From positions 1 through 64,000 of the forward strand of contig JANQJB010000097.1 of assembly GCA_028281865.1 (NCBI GenBank): a DNA stretch of 64,000 nt, read 5' to 3'. The notes below the pieces were generated by a model that was not told the origin of the DNA, made no database searches, and saw only the letters and a program-made list of their open reading frames with translations. The DNA is from Marinagarivorans sp. GTDB lineage: Bacteria; Pseudomonadota; Gammaproteobacteria; Pseudomonadales; Cellvibrionaceae. The translations under genes and the position numbers were made by a program. Shown piece after piece: positions 1 through 8,398 of the stretch. How positions within the stretch are numbered: the stretch's first letter is position 1; the number at the start of each line of letters is the position of its first letter.

Positions 1-2
1 AT

Positions 3-800
3 TTATATCGGTCGGTGGGTTTCAGTGTGGCGCTGTTGTTTGTCGCGACGATCTGTGTGTGGCTGCAATGGATGCCCCTGCAAAATTGCTTGGGTTTACT
101 GTTATTGGCTTTTGTGTGTGTGTTGTACACGCGTTATCCTTATTGCGTTTATAAGCTCCGAAACCTGTTGTTGTGGAGCAGTTTGGTCTGCATCGGCTTT
201 TTTATCGCGTTGTATCGCCCCGAATACTTTAATTACCCTCTGCTTATTTCAAGCAAGTATCTCCATGCCGGTGGCAAACCGTTTGATTTGTATCTGAACC
301 TGAGCAAAGCTTTTGGCGCCTATTTGTTGTTAATTTGGTATTGGGGTATCTGGTCCAAGCAGGGTGCGGTGGATTCGCTTGCGGCAGCTTCGGACTGGCT
401 TCGTCAGTGGATCTCCATACTGCTTGCCATTGCGCTTGTTATTGCGGTGGCCCATTGGCTATTTGACATAGACTTCGTATTTAAATGGCCGCGTGAGATT
501 TATTATTTTTTAGCTGTAAACTTAGTCGTAAGTGTGATTGCCGAAGAGACTTTTTTTCGTTTAATCATACAAGAAAAACTCTTGCAAATATTCGGTGTTA
601 GTTTTACTGGTCAACTTATTTCAATTGTTATTGTCAGTTTGATATTTGCGGGTGCTCACGCGGGTAACTTCGCCTTATTTCTTGTTGCTGGTATTGCCTA
701 CAGCACGGTCTATGCCTATACGCGTAAATTTTGGGCAGTTATAGTGACTCACTATGGTGTAAACTGCGTTCACTTTGTTTTTATGCAATATCCTCTGTGA
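3..800 (+). CDS. CPBP-family intramembrane metalloprotease (3' part)
   Basis: The reading frame is open to the left edge and no ribosome binding site precedes the first possible start (GTG at 15), so the gene probably begins outside the window. The product is almost entirely hydrophobic, with about seven or eight membrane segments. Counting from that GTG, it carries the CPBP (CAAX protease/bacteriocin-processing) motifs: EETFFR at 177-182, FAGAHAG about 30 residues later, and HYGVN near the C-terminus, which together supply the glutamate and histidine zinc/catalytic residues. Family members cleave peptides within the membrane or act in bacteriocin self-immunity. The substrate cannot be told here. 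It runs toward the DUF2589 cluster, but a 300-base gap separates them. Confidence 0.8.
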   Translation, partial: LYRSVGFSVALLFVATICVWLQWMPLQNCLGLLLLAFVCVLYTRYPYCVYKLRNLLLWSSLVCIGFFIALYRPEYFNYPLLISSKYLHAGGKPFDLYLNLSKAFGAYLLLIWYWGIWSKQGAVDSLAAASDWLRQWISILLAIALVIAVAHWLFDIDFVFKWPREIYYFLAVNLVVSVIAEETFFRLIIQEKLLQIFGVSFTGQLISIVIVSLIFAGAHAGNFALFLVAGIAYSTVYAYTRKFWAVIVTHYGVNCVHFVFMQYPL

Positions 801-1107
801 TATACATTTTAAACCGGCAGTCACTATTGCCAGGTTAATCGTTATATTTTTACAGTCAGCAGTACGTTTTTTGTTCGGCTCTGTTAAAACGCCCTAAAGA
901 TCAACAAGTTAAACTTGTGCTTGCGACATTGACACTCAATACTTGACCTGTTAATTTTTGCTCGCTAAATTCCAGGATACCTCTGAATAATGCTGATTTG
1001 TCTCGGGCGTTATTCAGCGGCACCCTAACCAAATTTTTTCACACGTACTACCCACCCTTAGGTAAGCTGGCACCGTTACCTAAACTTAATTTAATTAAGG
1101 ACGGACT
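801..1107. other. Intergenic region with one hairpin
   Basis: No gene is seen here. The stretch holds an inverted repeat with 11-base arms and one mismatch (983-993 with 1007-1017, loop 13). No T-run follows it, so a terminator is doubtful and an operator or leader structure of the DUF2589 cluster is equally possible. The sequence is A/T rich just before the AAGGA ribosome binding site (1097-1101) of the next gene. Confidence 0.4.
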
Positions 1108-1758
1108 ATGACTGCTTTAGTATCAATGGCTCAGCAATTTAGTGGCCTACCCATAAAATCTCTTATCGCTGCGCCGCTTAATGCAGCAACTGATGCAAAC
1201 GGCCGAATGGCTCGCGCACAGACACAATTTATGCTGTCTACTTGTTTTGAAAAAGAAGGCGGTGAATTAAAGCCCATTATGATTAAGTTCAAGTTGACGC
1301 GCTCCGTGGTTAAGCCTGATGGTACGGCGGGCACCCCAGTTGAGCTGAGCTTTGACTTACCGTTGCTGACAATCATTCCGCTGAACTCACTCGCGGTCGA
1401 TGATGTTAAAGTTCATTTTGAGATGGAAGTCAAAAGCTCTAACTCGAAAGATAACGAGACTTCAAGTGAACAAGAGACAGCGGCTAAGGCGGATATCACC
1501 GCTAAATACAATGCTGGTTTATTCTCTGTTGAGGTGCATGGTTCAGTTTCTCATAACAGCAAAACGACGTCTTCGTCGAAAGAGCATTATGAATCCTCCA
1601 ATCAAGCAAAATACGAAATCGATGTTCATGCGGGTCAGTTGCCGTTGCCAAAGGGGGTAACCACGATTATTGATGCTTTTACGGCAAATGTGGCACCGAT
1701 CCAGTTGAAGCCGACGGGTGCGGAGCCACAGAAAACAACGACAACCAAGAAAACGTAA
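1108..1758 (+). CDS. DUF2589-domain protein, first copy (possibly frameshifted at its end)
   Basis: Member of the uncharacterised DUF2589 family. The start ATG has AAGGA six bases upstream. Visible family features are FSGLPIKSLIAAPL (11-24), then ARAQTQFMLSTCFE (35-48), a beta-rich core with LPLLTIIPLNSLAVDD, FEMEVKSS, an acidic/serine-rich insert, and a C-terminal AGQLPLPKGVTTIID block. It is a clear paralogue of the protein at 2514-3203, sharing nearly all of these blocks. After its stop a second frame continues without stops to 1892 and encodes an acidic, asparagine-rich linker and a basic tail ending FFMRG. No start codon serves that frame, so a one-base deletion near 1720-1755 or a -1 shift is likely. 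No signal peptide is seen; probably cytoplasmic. Function unknown. Confidence 0.85.
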   Translation: MTALVSMAQQFSGLPIKSLIAAPLNAATDANGRMARAQTQFMLSTCFEKEGGELKPIMIKFKLTRSVVKPDGTAGTPVELSFDLPLLTIIPLNSLAVDDVKVHFEMEVKSSNSKDNETSSEQETAAKADITAKYNAGLFSVEVHGSVSHNSKTTSSSKEHYESSNQAKYEIDVHAGQLPLPKGVTTIIDAFTANVAPIQLKPTGAEPQKTTTTKKT

Positions 1759-1892
1759 AGCCGGAAGAAAATAATCTCAAGGCTGAGCTTGAATCGCGAC
1801 GCTATCAACCTTATCGCTATTTGCGTGGGGTGCTAGAGTCGTTTTATTTGCTTAAAAAGTTCAAGTTAAATCGGTTTTTTATGCGCGGGTAA
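1674..1892 (+). pseudogene. Out-of-frame C-terminal tail of the preceding DUF2589 gene
   Basis: In the frame one base back from the DUF2589 gene, codons are open from after a TGA at 1671-1673 to a TAA at 1890-1892. From about 1725 the translation reads as protein-like: ATENNDNQENVKPEENN, then KAELESRRYQPYRYL, then a tail ending KLNRFFMRG. There is no ATG, no ribosome binding site and no independent start, so it is best read as the displaced end of the upstream protein, restored by adding one base. A-runs at 1731-1734 and 1750-1753 are candidate deletion sites. A standard slippery heptamer is not present. Confidence 0.45.
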
Positions 1893-1975
1893 AGACTGGT
1901 TTAACTTGCGGTTGCTGTTACTGAATGTTGTTATTGAACTTTGCTACATAAATTTTTAGGGGTGATAGGTGAGGA

Positions 1976-2491
1976 ATGATTGAATTTAGACAACTTGTGG
2001 AAGCCATCCATTCCAGTATTCACCGGGCTGCCAAATCAGTGGAAGAGGATGGAGCAAGGAGAATTAATAAGTTTTTTTATAAAGTGGATGAGTCTGGCGA
2101 CGAAATTAAAAATACCGATAAAAATTTTGATGATTTCGATTTTGATGCCAGCTATCGCCCCAAAACTGTCACCATGGAGTTTCCGAGTCGCACTGCGACG
2201 GAAGTGAAAACTATTCCAGTGGAGGTTCCTCTTATAGTCCTGTCTCCGATAACAACGCCGAAAGTAACCGAAGCGCGCTTTTCTGCCGATATAGAAGTCA
2301 CAACGGACAAAGAAGGGAAATTGTTAGTATCTTTTCCAGACAATACCAAAAGTGGAGGCTGGTTTGGTAAAAAATCATCGCGTGGAAACACGCGCTTAGA
2401 ATTAGTCGTTCAGGGTAGCGAGAGTCCTGATGGATTAAAAAAGGTAATCGAGGGATACGAGAGGGCGCTGCGCGCGCAGATACCGGGGTAA
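1976..2491 (+). CDS. Divergent DUF2589-like protein
   Basis: A 171-residue protein of unknown function. A core resembling its two neighbours is visible: VEVPLIVLSPITTPKVTEAR followed by FSADIEV matches the pattern (V/F)xLPLLxxxPLxSLxVDxxxxxFEMEV of the flanking proteins, which suggests a shortened, diverged DUF2589 copy. The N-terminal half is helical and charged, and the C-terminus ends in another helix (KKVIEGYERALRA). The start ATG follows a purine-rich GGTGAGGA. It lies 22 bases before the next gene, so the two are probably co-transcribed. No signal peptide or membrane segment. Confidence 0.75.
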   Translation: MIEFRQLVEAIHSSIHRAAKSVEEDGARRINKFFYKVDESGDEIKNTDKNFDDFDFDASYRPKTVTMEFPSRTATEVKTIPVEVPLIVLSPITTPKVTEARFSADIEVTTDKEGKLLVSFPDNTKSGGWFGKKSSRGNTRLELVVQGSESPDGLKKVIEGYERALRAQIPG

Positions 2492-2513
2492 GGGCGCAAC
2501 TGAGGGGTTAAAA

Positions 2514-3203
2514 ATGGCAGAAAAGTTGGGGAAAGGTCAAATATCACGAGAGTTTAGCGGTTTGCCGCTAAAAGCATTGTTGGGCGCGCCACTGAAGGCG
2601 ACCGCCGATGCTAATGCCATGCTTGCGCGTTCGCAGACGCAATTTATGTTGAGCACATGTTTCGAGAAAAAGCCTGATGCTGATGGGCAAGAGCGTTTAT
2701 CTCCAAAGATGATCCAGTTTAAATTAGAGCGTGCAGTCATAAATCCCGATGGCAGTGTAGCCAAAGTTCCCGCCGAGATGAACTTTACTATCCCACTGCT
2801 GACGCTTGTGCCTCTTAGCTCCCTGGCTGTCGATGAGCTTGATATCTCGTTTGAAATGGAGGTAAAAAGTTCTACCGAACACAATTTTGAAAAAGCGGAA
2901 GATCGGGAAAAATCTGCTGACGGAAATGATGTTACCCATCCGTATCGCTCTGATCATTTTACCTGCGAGATGCACGGTACAATTGCGAAATCCAGCCGTA
3001 GCAATCAGTCGGAGGATGGCAGCCGCTCGGCCACGGCAAATGCACGTTATGATATCAAACTGCATGCGGGTAAATTGCCTTTACCGGTAGGATTAACCAC
3101 AATAATTGACATATTTTCTAAGAATATTGCCCCGATTCAATTAAAAGAGGGTGCAAATCAGGCAGAAGAAGCAAACGAGAAAAATAAAGAAGATGAAGAG
3201 TAA
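2514..3203 (+). CDS. DUF2589-domain protein, second full copy
   Basis: Paralogue of the 1108 gene with the full set of blocks: FSGLPLKALLGAPLKATADA (14-33), RSQTQFMLSTCFEKK, PKMIQFKLERAVINPDG, IPLLTLVPLSSLAVDE, FEMEVKSS, and AGKLPLPVGLTTIID near the end. A charged insert of about 45 residues with lysine, glutamate and serine separates the core from the last block, as in the first copy. The C-terminus is an acidic tail ending EKNKEDEE. GAGGGG at 2502-2507 is the ribosome binding site. Soluble, function unknown; two such copies plus the shorter relative suggest a hetero-oligomer or layered structure, but that is inference. Confidence 0.87.
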   Translation: MAEKLGKGQISREFSGLPLKALLGAPLKATADANAMLARSQTQFMLSTCFEKKPDADGQERLSPKMIQFKLERAVINPDGSVAKVPAEMNFTIPLLTLVPLSSLAVDELDISFEMEVKSSTEHNFEKAEDREKSADGNDVTHPYRSDHFTCEMHGTIAKSSRSNQSEDGSRSATANARYDIKLHAGKLPLPVGLTTIIDIFSKNIAPIQLKEGANQAEEANEKNKEDEE

Positions 3204-3217
3204 AATAGAGAATACCA

Positions 3218-3427
3218 ATGAGTTTTCAAACTAATATCCCCTGTCCTGACTGTGGGTCAAACATTCTGATTGATTCGACGCTGTTACTGTCGGGTGAAAA
3301 ATTTGCTTGCACTAATGAAGCGTGCTCGGCAGTGTTGTCGTTGGATGAATCGAGTATTACACAAGTTAGGGATGCTTTTGATAAATATGAAGAACTCAAA
3401 CGCAAAAGCCAAGAAAGTACTTCCTGA
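3218..3427 (+). CDS. Small zinc-ribbon protein
   Basis: A 69-residue protein with a four-cysteine zinc ribbon: CPDC at 9-12 and C31-x4-C36, followed by an acidic/charged helix (DAFDKYEELKRKSQE). It begins 14 bases after the second DUF2589 gene and on the same strand, so it is the last gene of this four-gene cluster. The ribbon resembles those used for protein or nucleic-acid contacts; nothing shows a catalytic role. Its exact partner is unknown, although position suggests the DUF2589 proteins. Confidence 0.75.
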   Translation: MSFQTNIPCPDCGSNILIDSTLLLSGEKFACTNEACSAVLSLDESSITQVRDAFDKYEELKRKSQESTS

Positions 3428-3458
3428 TTGAGCGGCGCCTGTTACGCCCGCTCAAATT

Positions 3459-3659
3459 CTATTCCTGCTTCGTTGCCTCCCTTCTTTCCCGCTCGTACTC
3501 GTCGAATGATTTGCTGGCGCGTTCCATGCACTCCTCATACTGTGATGGAGGAAGTGTAGCGCAATCGTTTTTGTTGCTCCTCTGCATTCCATCATAAACA
3601 CTTCTATTTGAGCAGCCAGTAATAAGAAGAAAAAGTATAATAAAGACTGTCTCTTTCAT
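3459..3659 (-). CDS. Small predicted lipoprotein
   Basis: A 66-residue protein with a typical lipoprotein signal: MKETVFIILFLLITGC, lipidated cysteine at 16. The mature part is short and charged with two further cysteines (NDCATLPPSQYEECMERA) in a spacing that could form a disulfide, then an acidic/basic helix. It is convergent with the zinc-ribbon gene. No family recognised. Confidence 0.65.
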   Translation of the reverse strand: MKETVFIILFLLITGCSNRSVYDGMQRSNKNDCATLPPSQYEECMERASKSFDEYERERREATKQE

Positions 3660-3803
3660 TGTTTAATTCCAGCAATATTTGTGCTTTAGCTTTTTGGTGT
3701 CTGAAAATTGAGATGAGAGCCTTCGACACACATGAGACCTAGGAGTTCACACTTCGTAATACCGAATAAGTACTGAGTCATGAAGTAACATTTGGGAATA
3801 CGG

Positions 3804-3826
3804 AGCGCCAGGAAAATCCTAGCGCC
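3804..3826 (-). terminator. Possible hairpin terminator of nrdA
   Basis: Downstream of the nrdA stop, an inverted repeat (arms 3805-3813 and 3817-3825, AAA loop on this strand) pairs over nine positions, with one C-A mismatch that becomes a G-U pair in the minus-strand RNA. That strand bias favours a role in the nrdA transcript. There is no clear U-tract after it, so it may be a 3' stabilising structure instead. Confidence 0.4.
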
Positions 3827-3849
3827 CCAAAACTAACAAGAAATGATTT

Positions 3850-6762
3850 TTACTGACAAGCCTCACAATCAGGATCATCAATTGAGCAAGCTTTAGGTAC
3901 AGCAGCAGCGGATTGTTCATCAGAGTCAATGCTAGCCGCAGCAGCCATACTTCCATTTGATCCATTGGCATTTACGGCGTTAAGTGAGCCGGTATCGATG
4001 GTTGATTTTTCTGTTGTTGTCGCCGCTAGCGCGCGCAAATAATACGTTGTTTTTAAACCGCGATACCACGCCATGCGATAGGTAATGTCCAGCTTTTTAC
4101 CATTGGCTCCTGCGATATACAAATTTAAACTTTGCGCTTGGTCAATCCATTTTTGACGGCGGCTTGCGGCATCGACCAACCAGCGAGGCTCAACTTCAAA
4201 AGCGGTCGAGTAAAGCTCTTTAAGGTCACCGGGAACACGATCGATTTTTTGCAGCGAGCCTTCATAGTATTTTAAATCGTTGACCATTACGGAATCCCAA
4301 AGGCCGCGCTTTTTTAAATCGTTAACTAAGAAGGGATTAACTACCGTAAATTCGCCTGACAAGTTCGATTTAACATAAAGATTTTGGTAGGTCGGTTCGA
4401 TCGATTGCGCGACGCCGGTAATATTGGCAATGGTTGCCGTAGGGGCAATGGCCATCACATTCGAATTGCGCATACCTTGGGCTTGCACCTTGCTGCGCAA
4501 TTGCTGCCAGTCCAAAGTAGTGGAGCGATCGACTTCGATATATTGCTCGCCGCGATTTTTTTCAAGGATATTTAGCGAGTCAATCGGCAAAATACCTTTG
4601 CTCCACAGCGAGCCTTCAAACGTGCTGTAACTACCGCGCTCAACCGCTAGATCGCTCGACGCTTTAATCGCGTGGTAGCTAATAAGCTCCATCGAGCGAT
4701 CGGCGAATTCCACCGCAGCATCGCTGCCGTAGGCTATTTTCAACTTATACAGCGCATCTTGAAAACCCATTAATCCCATACCAACGGGGCGGTGTCGCAT
4801 ATTTGAAGCGCGTGCAGAAGCCACTGCGTAATAATTAATATCAATGACGTTATCGAGCATGCGTACAGCGGTTTTAACTGTGCGCTGTAATTTTTGCTGG
4901 TCGAGTTTATTATCGACGATATGCTGCGATAGGTTGATTGACCCCAAATTACAAACAGCAATTTCCTCGTCTGCGCGTGTATTTAACGTAATTTCCGTGC
5001 ATAAATTCGACGAGTGAACCACACCTTCGTGTTGCTGTGGGCTGCGCAAATTGCAACTGTCTTTAAACGTTACCCAAGGGTGACCGGTTTCAAATAACAT
5101 GCCGAGCATTTTGCGCCACAAATCTTCGGCTTTAAGCGTTTTAAATAATTTTAATTCGCCACTAGCCGCTTTGCGCTCGTACTCTTCATAGCGGCTTTCA
5201 AAGGCTTGTCCGTATAAATCGTGAAGGTCGGGGACGTCATTGGGTGAAAAAAGAGTCCAATCTTTCTTTTCGAAAACCCGTTTCATAAATAGGTCGGGAA
5301 TCCAATTCGCAGTATTCATGTCGTGAGTTCGCCGACGGTCGTCACCGGTATTTTTGCGCAGCTCGACAAATTCTTCGATATCTAAGTGCCAGGTTTCTAA
5401 ATAGGCACAGACAGCACCTTTGCGCTTACCTCCCTGGTTTACAGCCACCGCTGTATCATTGGCAACTTTTAAAAACGGTACAACACCTTGCGATTTACCG
5501 TTAGTACCTTTAATGCGTGCGCCCAAGGCTCGCACGGGCGTCCAATCGTTGCCTAAACCACCGGCAAATTTAGACAGCATGGCGTTATCCTGCATTGCCC
5601 CGTAAATACCGTGTAAGTTATCGGGCACCGTTGTTAAATAACATGACGATAATTGAGGGCGCAACGTGCCGGAATTAAACAAGGTTGGTGTTGAACTCAT
5701 ATAATCAAATGAAGAAAGCAAACGATAAAATTCGATTGCTCGCTCATTGGGTTTATCTTCATGCACAGCGAGGCCCATGGCCACACGCATAAAAAAGACC
5801 TGTGGCAGTTCAAAGCGCACGTCATCGCTGTGAATGAAATAGCGATCATAAAGCGTTTGCAAACCCAAATAAGTAAACTGTAAGTCGCGTTCGGGTAGCA
5901 GCGCTCGACCAAGCATTTCCATATCAAATGACAGCAAGTCGGGTGAGAGCAATTCGAGTTCGACACCTTTTTTAATGTACACAGGTAATGCTTTTGCATA
6001 CACATCAGACATTTCTGCCTGGGTTGCCGCTTCGGCGACATCTAAAAATTGCAATGCTTCGCTGCGCAAATTATCGAGCAATAAGCGTGCGGTGACATAG
6101 GTGTAATTGGGCTCGGTCTCTATCAAGGTGCGCGCTGACATAACCAAGCTGGTATTGACGTCTTGCTCGGAAACACCGTCATAGAGATTGCGCACAGCTT
6201 CTTTTAAGATCGCTTCTGCGCTGACGTCTTCGAGCTTGCAGCACGCTTCATTTACAATTGTTTGCAAACGGTTTACGTCAAGTGGTTTGGAGTCGCCGTT
6301 TGCAGTCACTATCGAAAAACTTGGGAATTCAAAATCGGGTGAGAGATTTTGCGTTTCATTTTCACGAAGCTTTGCTCGTTCAGCTCTATAGAGTACGTAG
6401 GCTCGCGCAACCTTGTGCTCTCCGGTGCGCATCAGTGTTAATTCCACTTGGTCTTGAATTTCTTCAATATGCAAAGTGCCGCCCGAGGGCATACGGCGTT
6501 TAAATGTTGCACTTATTTGAGCCGTTAAATTTTCTACCGTTTCATGGATACGGTTCGAGGCAGCGGCAACACCACCTTCGACTGCGAGAAAGGCCTTGGT
6601 TACCGCTACGGCTATTTTGTCGTCTGTATACGGGACGACAGTTCCATTGCGTTTAATTACGCGCAGTAAACCGGGTGCTGTCGCTGAAACCGTCGACGGG
6701 CTGTTAGTTTGTGGTGGGGTTTGGGTACTCGACTCTGAAGGTATTTCCACGTCAGTTTGCAT
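3850..6762 (-). CDS. nrdA: Ribonucleoside-diphosphate reductase, alpha subunit (class Ia)
   Basis: Large catalytic subunit of the aerobic ribonucleotide reductase, which reduces NDPs to dNDPs in the cytoplasm with its beta partner NrdB. At 970 residues it is longer than the E. coli enzyme because it appears to have two ATP-cone regulatory domains: one at about 33-125 (LRVIKRNGTVVPY) and a second, more diverged, at about 150-235. The catalytic core carries SSCYL, NLCTEI, the glycyl-rich RHRPVGMGLMG and PTATIAN motifs. The C-terminal swinging arm ends CSIDDPDCEACQ with the redox pair C966/C969. NrdB is not adjacent on either side, so the pair is split or lies elsewhere. Confidence 0.97.
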   Translation of the reverse strand: MQTDVEIPSESSTQTPPQTNSPSTVSATAPGLLRVIKRNGTVVPYTDDKIAVAVTKAFLAVEGGVAAASNRIHETVENLTAQISATFKRRMPSGGTLHIEEIQDQVELTLMRTGEHKVARAYVLYRAERAKLRENETQNLSPDFEFPSFSIVTANGDSKPLDVNRLQTIVNEACCKLEDVSAEAILKEAVRNLYDGVSEQDVNTSLVMSARTLIETEPNYTYVTARLLLDNLRSEALQFLDVAEAATQAEMSDVYAKALPVYIKKGVELELLSPDLLSFDMEMLGRALLPERDLQFTYLGLQTLYDRYFIHSDDVRFELPQVFFMRVAMGLAVHEDKPNERAIEFYRLLSSFDYMSSTPTLFNSGTLRPQLSSCYLTTVPDNLHGIYGAMQDNAMLSKFAGGLGNDWTPVRALGARIKGTNGKSQGVVPFLKVANDTAVAVNQGGKRKGAVCAYLETWHLDIEEFVELRKNTGDDRRRTHDMNTANWIPDLFMKRVFEKKDWTLFSPNDVPDLHDLYGQAFESRYEEYERKAASGELKLFKTLKAEDLWRKMLGMLFETGHPWVTFKDSCNLRSPQQHEGVVHSSNLCTEITLNTRADEEIAVCNLGSINLSQHIVDNKLDQQKLQRTVKTAVRMLDNVIDINYYAVASARASNMRHRPVGMGLMGFQDALYKLKIAYGSDAAVEFADRSMELISYHAIKASSDLAVERGSYSTFEGSLWSKGILPIDSLNILEKNRGEQYIEVDRSTTLDWQQLRSKVQAQGMRNSNVMAIAPTATIANITGVAQSIEPTYQNLYVKSNLSGEFTVVNPFLVNDLKKRGLWDSVMVNDLKYYEGSLQKIDRVPGDLKELYSTAFEVEPRWLVDAASRRQKWIDQAQSLNLYIAGANGKKLDITYRMAWYRGLKTTYYLRALAATTTEKSTIDTGSLNAVNANGSNGSMAAAASIDSDEQSAAAVPKACSIDDPDCEACQ

Positions 6763-7330
6763 AATTTCTCCGACTGTTAATGCGTTGACTCTCGCGGGTC
6801 CAAGTGGCTCTTAGTTGCTAAATAATTGCTAGTTAGTTTCCAATTACTGTTTAGTTTCAAATAACGACTAGTTTTTGATAACTGAAGTTTTAACAATTCA
6901 AATTAAATTTCGTGCTTCTACTAAATAGACGCATCAATTTAGTGGATATCGTTTTATATGTGTGTAACTGGCTTGTTTTTTGGTTTTTGCCCCATACTTT
7001 TTTCTACCCTTGATATGCCTCTTATGCGGAAGGGCTTTAGGGTGGATAAACACCATATGTTGGGTTTTAAGTGATGAGCATATACAAGATAATGCGCTTT
7101 TTAGCATTCTGCAAGTCTTCGATTTGAGAATTACCTGTGATTAAAGTGTGTAAAACCCTGTGCACAAGTGATCACTAACCTCTACACACTTGATTTAGCG
7201 CTAAATAGTGGATTGGCGTGTCGGTAGTGAAAGCTAGATTAATTTTTCTGAGTTTTTTTGATTTTTATTTTGTTGAGTTCTAATTCTTTTTATTTTTTAC
7301 CTAAACGAATGTATGAGCTTAAAAACGAGT
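6763..7330. promoter_or_regulatory. nrdA upstream region with several palindromes
   Basis: A 568-base A/T-rich stretch with no gene. It contains an inverted repeat with perfect nine-base arms (7144-7152 and 7183-7191) enclosing a smaller palindrome AGTGATCACT (7167-7176), followed by TAGCGCTA. At 7050-7065 a 16-base site matches the NrdR-box pattern (acaCwAtATaTwGtgt) at 13 positions, and GGTGGATAA next to it differs by one base from a DnaA box. Both NrdR and DnaA are known regulators of ribonucleotide reductase genes in other Gammaproteobacteria. NrdR boxes normally occur in pairs and I see only one, so this is tentative. Confidence 0.4.
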
Positions 7331-8380
7331 TTAGTTTTGTAAAGCACATTTGATTGCAGGCGTATTCAAGATGCGATGGCCGGCGAGCCCGAGTGTAATT
7401 TCAAGCAAGACTGTCCAAGGGTTTTGACTTGATTGACCTTTAATGCTGCGATCTGCAAGTGCACATTCGCGCAACAGTAAACGCAAAGCCGCCGGTGAAA
7501 GTCGTCGCAAAGCTTGTTGAACAACGGGTATGCGCTTATCGAAAACTCCATGATTTCTAGCGATTGAATTTAAATTCATGCCTTTTTCAAGTGCGCTTTT
7601 AAGTTGCGACAGCGTGCGAATCTCGCGAGTTAAGCTCCATAAAATAATGGTCGCTTCTGTCCCTTCTGCTTGCAGTCCTGACAAGCAGCGCGCAGCGCCT
7701 TGCGCATCGCCAAATAAAGCTTTATCCACTAGTGTAAAAACATTGTAGCGTGCGCTATCGGCAACTGCTGCTGCCATTAAGTCTTCGTCGATTTTTCCAT
7801 CGGGACTCATCAATTTTAATTTTTCGATTTCTTGCACAGCGGCTAATAAGTTGCCCTCTACTTTGGCCGACAATATATCGACCGCTGGTCGACTTGCGGA
7901 TATCCCCGCGGAGTTTAGCCGCTGTGTAATCCACCGAGGTAGCTGTTGGGCATTGACAGGCCACGCCGTGACGACAACACCGGATTTTTCGACAGCTTTA
8001 TACCAGCGGCTTTTTTGTGTCGCGCCATCGATTTTTGGTGCAATTAACAGCATTAGCACGCCTTCGGGAGGGCGCTCACAATATTCGATGATGACCTTTA
8101 CTGCGGCTTCGACAAGTTTGGGTTTATGCAATTGAATTTCAATTATTTTTCTGTCGCCAAATAAGCCCAAACTGTTTGCGCTTAATAAAATATTTTGCCA
8201 CTGCATGCCCGCTGCGTCACTGTAATAACGCTCGCGTTCGGTGAATCCCTGTTTGCGTGCAGCGGTTCGAATAGCGTCTGCCGCTTCTTGCACGAGCAGC
8301 GTTTCATCACCGCACACGAGATAGACCGGCGCGAGTGATTTTAACAGTGGCGTAAGCTTTTCAGGCGTTGTTTTCGCCAT
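7331..8380 (-). CDS. holA: DNA polymerase III, delta subunit
   Basis: Clamp-loader subunit that opens the beta sliding clamp. The 349-residue length fits the family. N-terminal PVYLVCGDETLLVQEAADAIR is the typical opening of HolA, followed by SLFGDRKIIEI-type sequence (SLGLFGDRKIIEIQL) and MLLIAPKID. It lies downstream of lptE with an 18-base gap, an arrangement (leuS-lptE-holA) shared with many Gammaproteobacteria. ATG start with a purine-rich stretch upstream. Confidence 0.95.
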   Translation of the reverse strand: MAKTTPEKLTPLLKSLAPVYLVCGDETLLVQEAADAIRTAARKQGFTERERYYSDAAGMQWQNILLSANSLGLFGDRKIIEIQLHKPKLVEAAVKVIIEYCERPPEGVLMLLIAPKIDGATQKSRWYKAVEKSGVVVTAWPVNAQQLPRWITQRLNSAGISASRPAVDILSAKVEGNLLAAVQEIEKLKLMSPDGKIDEDLMAAAVADSARYNVFTLVDKALFGDAQGAARCLSGLQAEGTEATIILWSLTREIRTLSQLKSALEKGMNLNSIARNHGVFDKRIPVVQQALRRLSPAALRLLLRECALADRSIKGQSSQNPWTVLLEITLGLAGHRILNTPAIKCALQN

Positions 8381-8398
8381 AACGTTATAAAGTTGCCT

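Noticed and set aside
1731-1758. Programmed -1 frameshift at a slippery heptamer
   Set aside because: No X-XXY-YYZ heptamer is present in the correct phase, so a deletion is the simpler reading; the possibility is noted but not claimed.
7018-7096. A second NrdR box paired with 7050-7065
   Set aside because: At the usual spacing on both sides no acceptable match was found.
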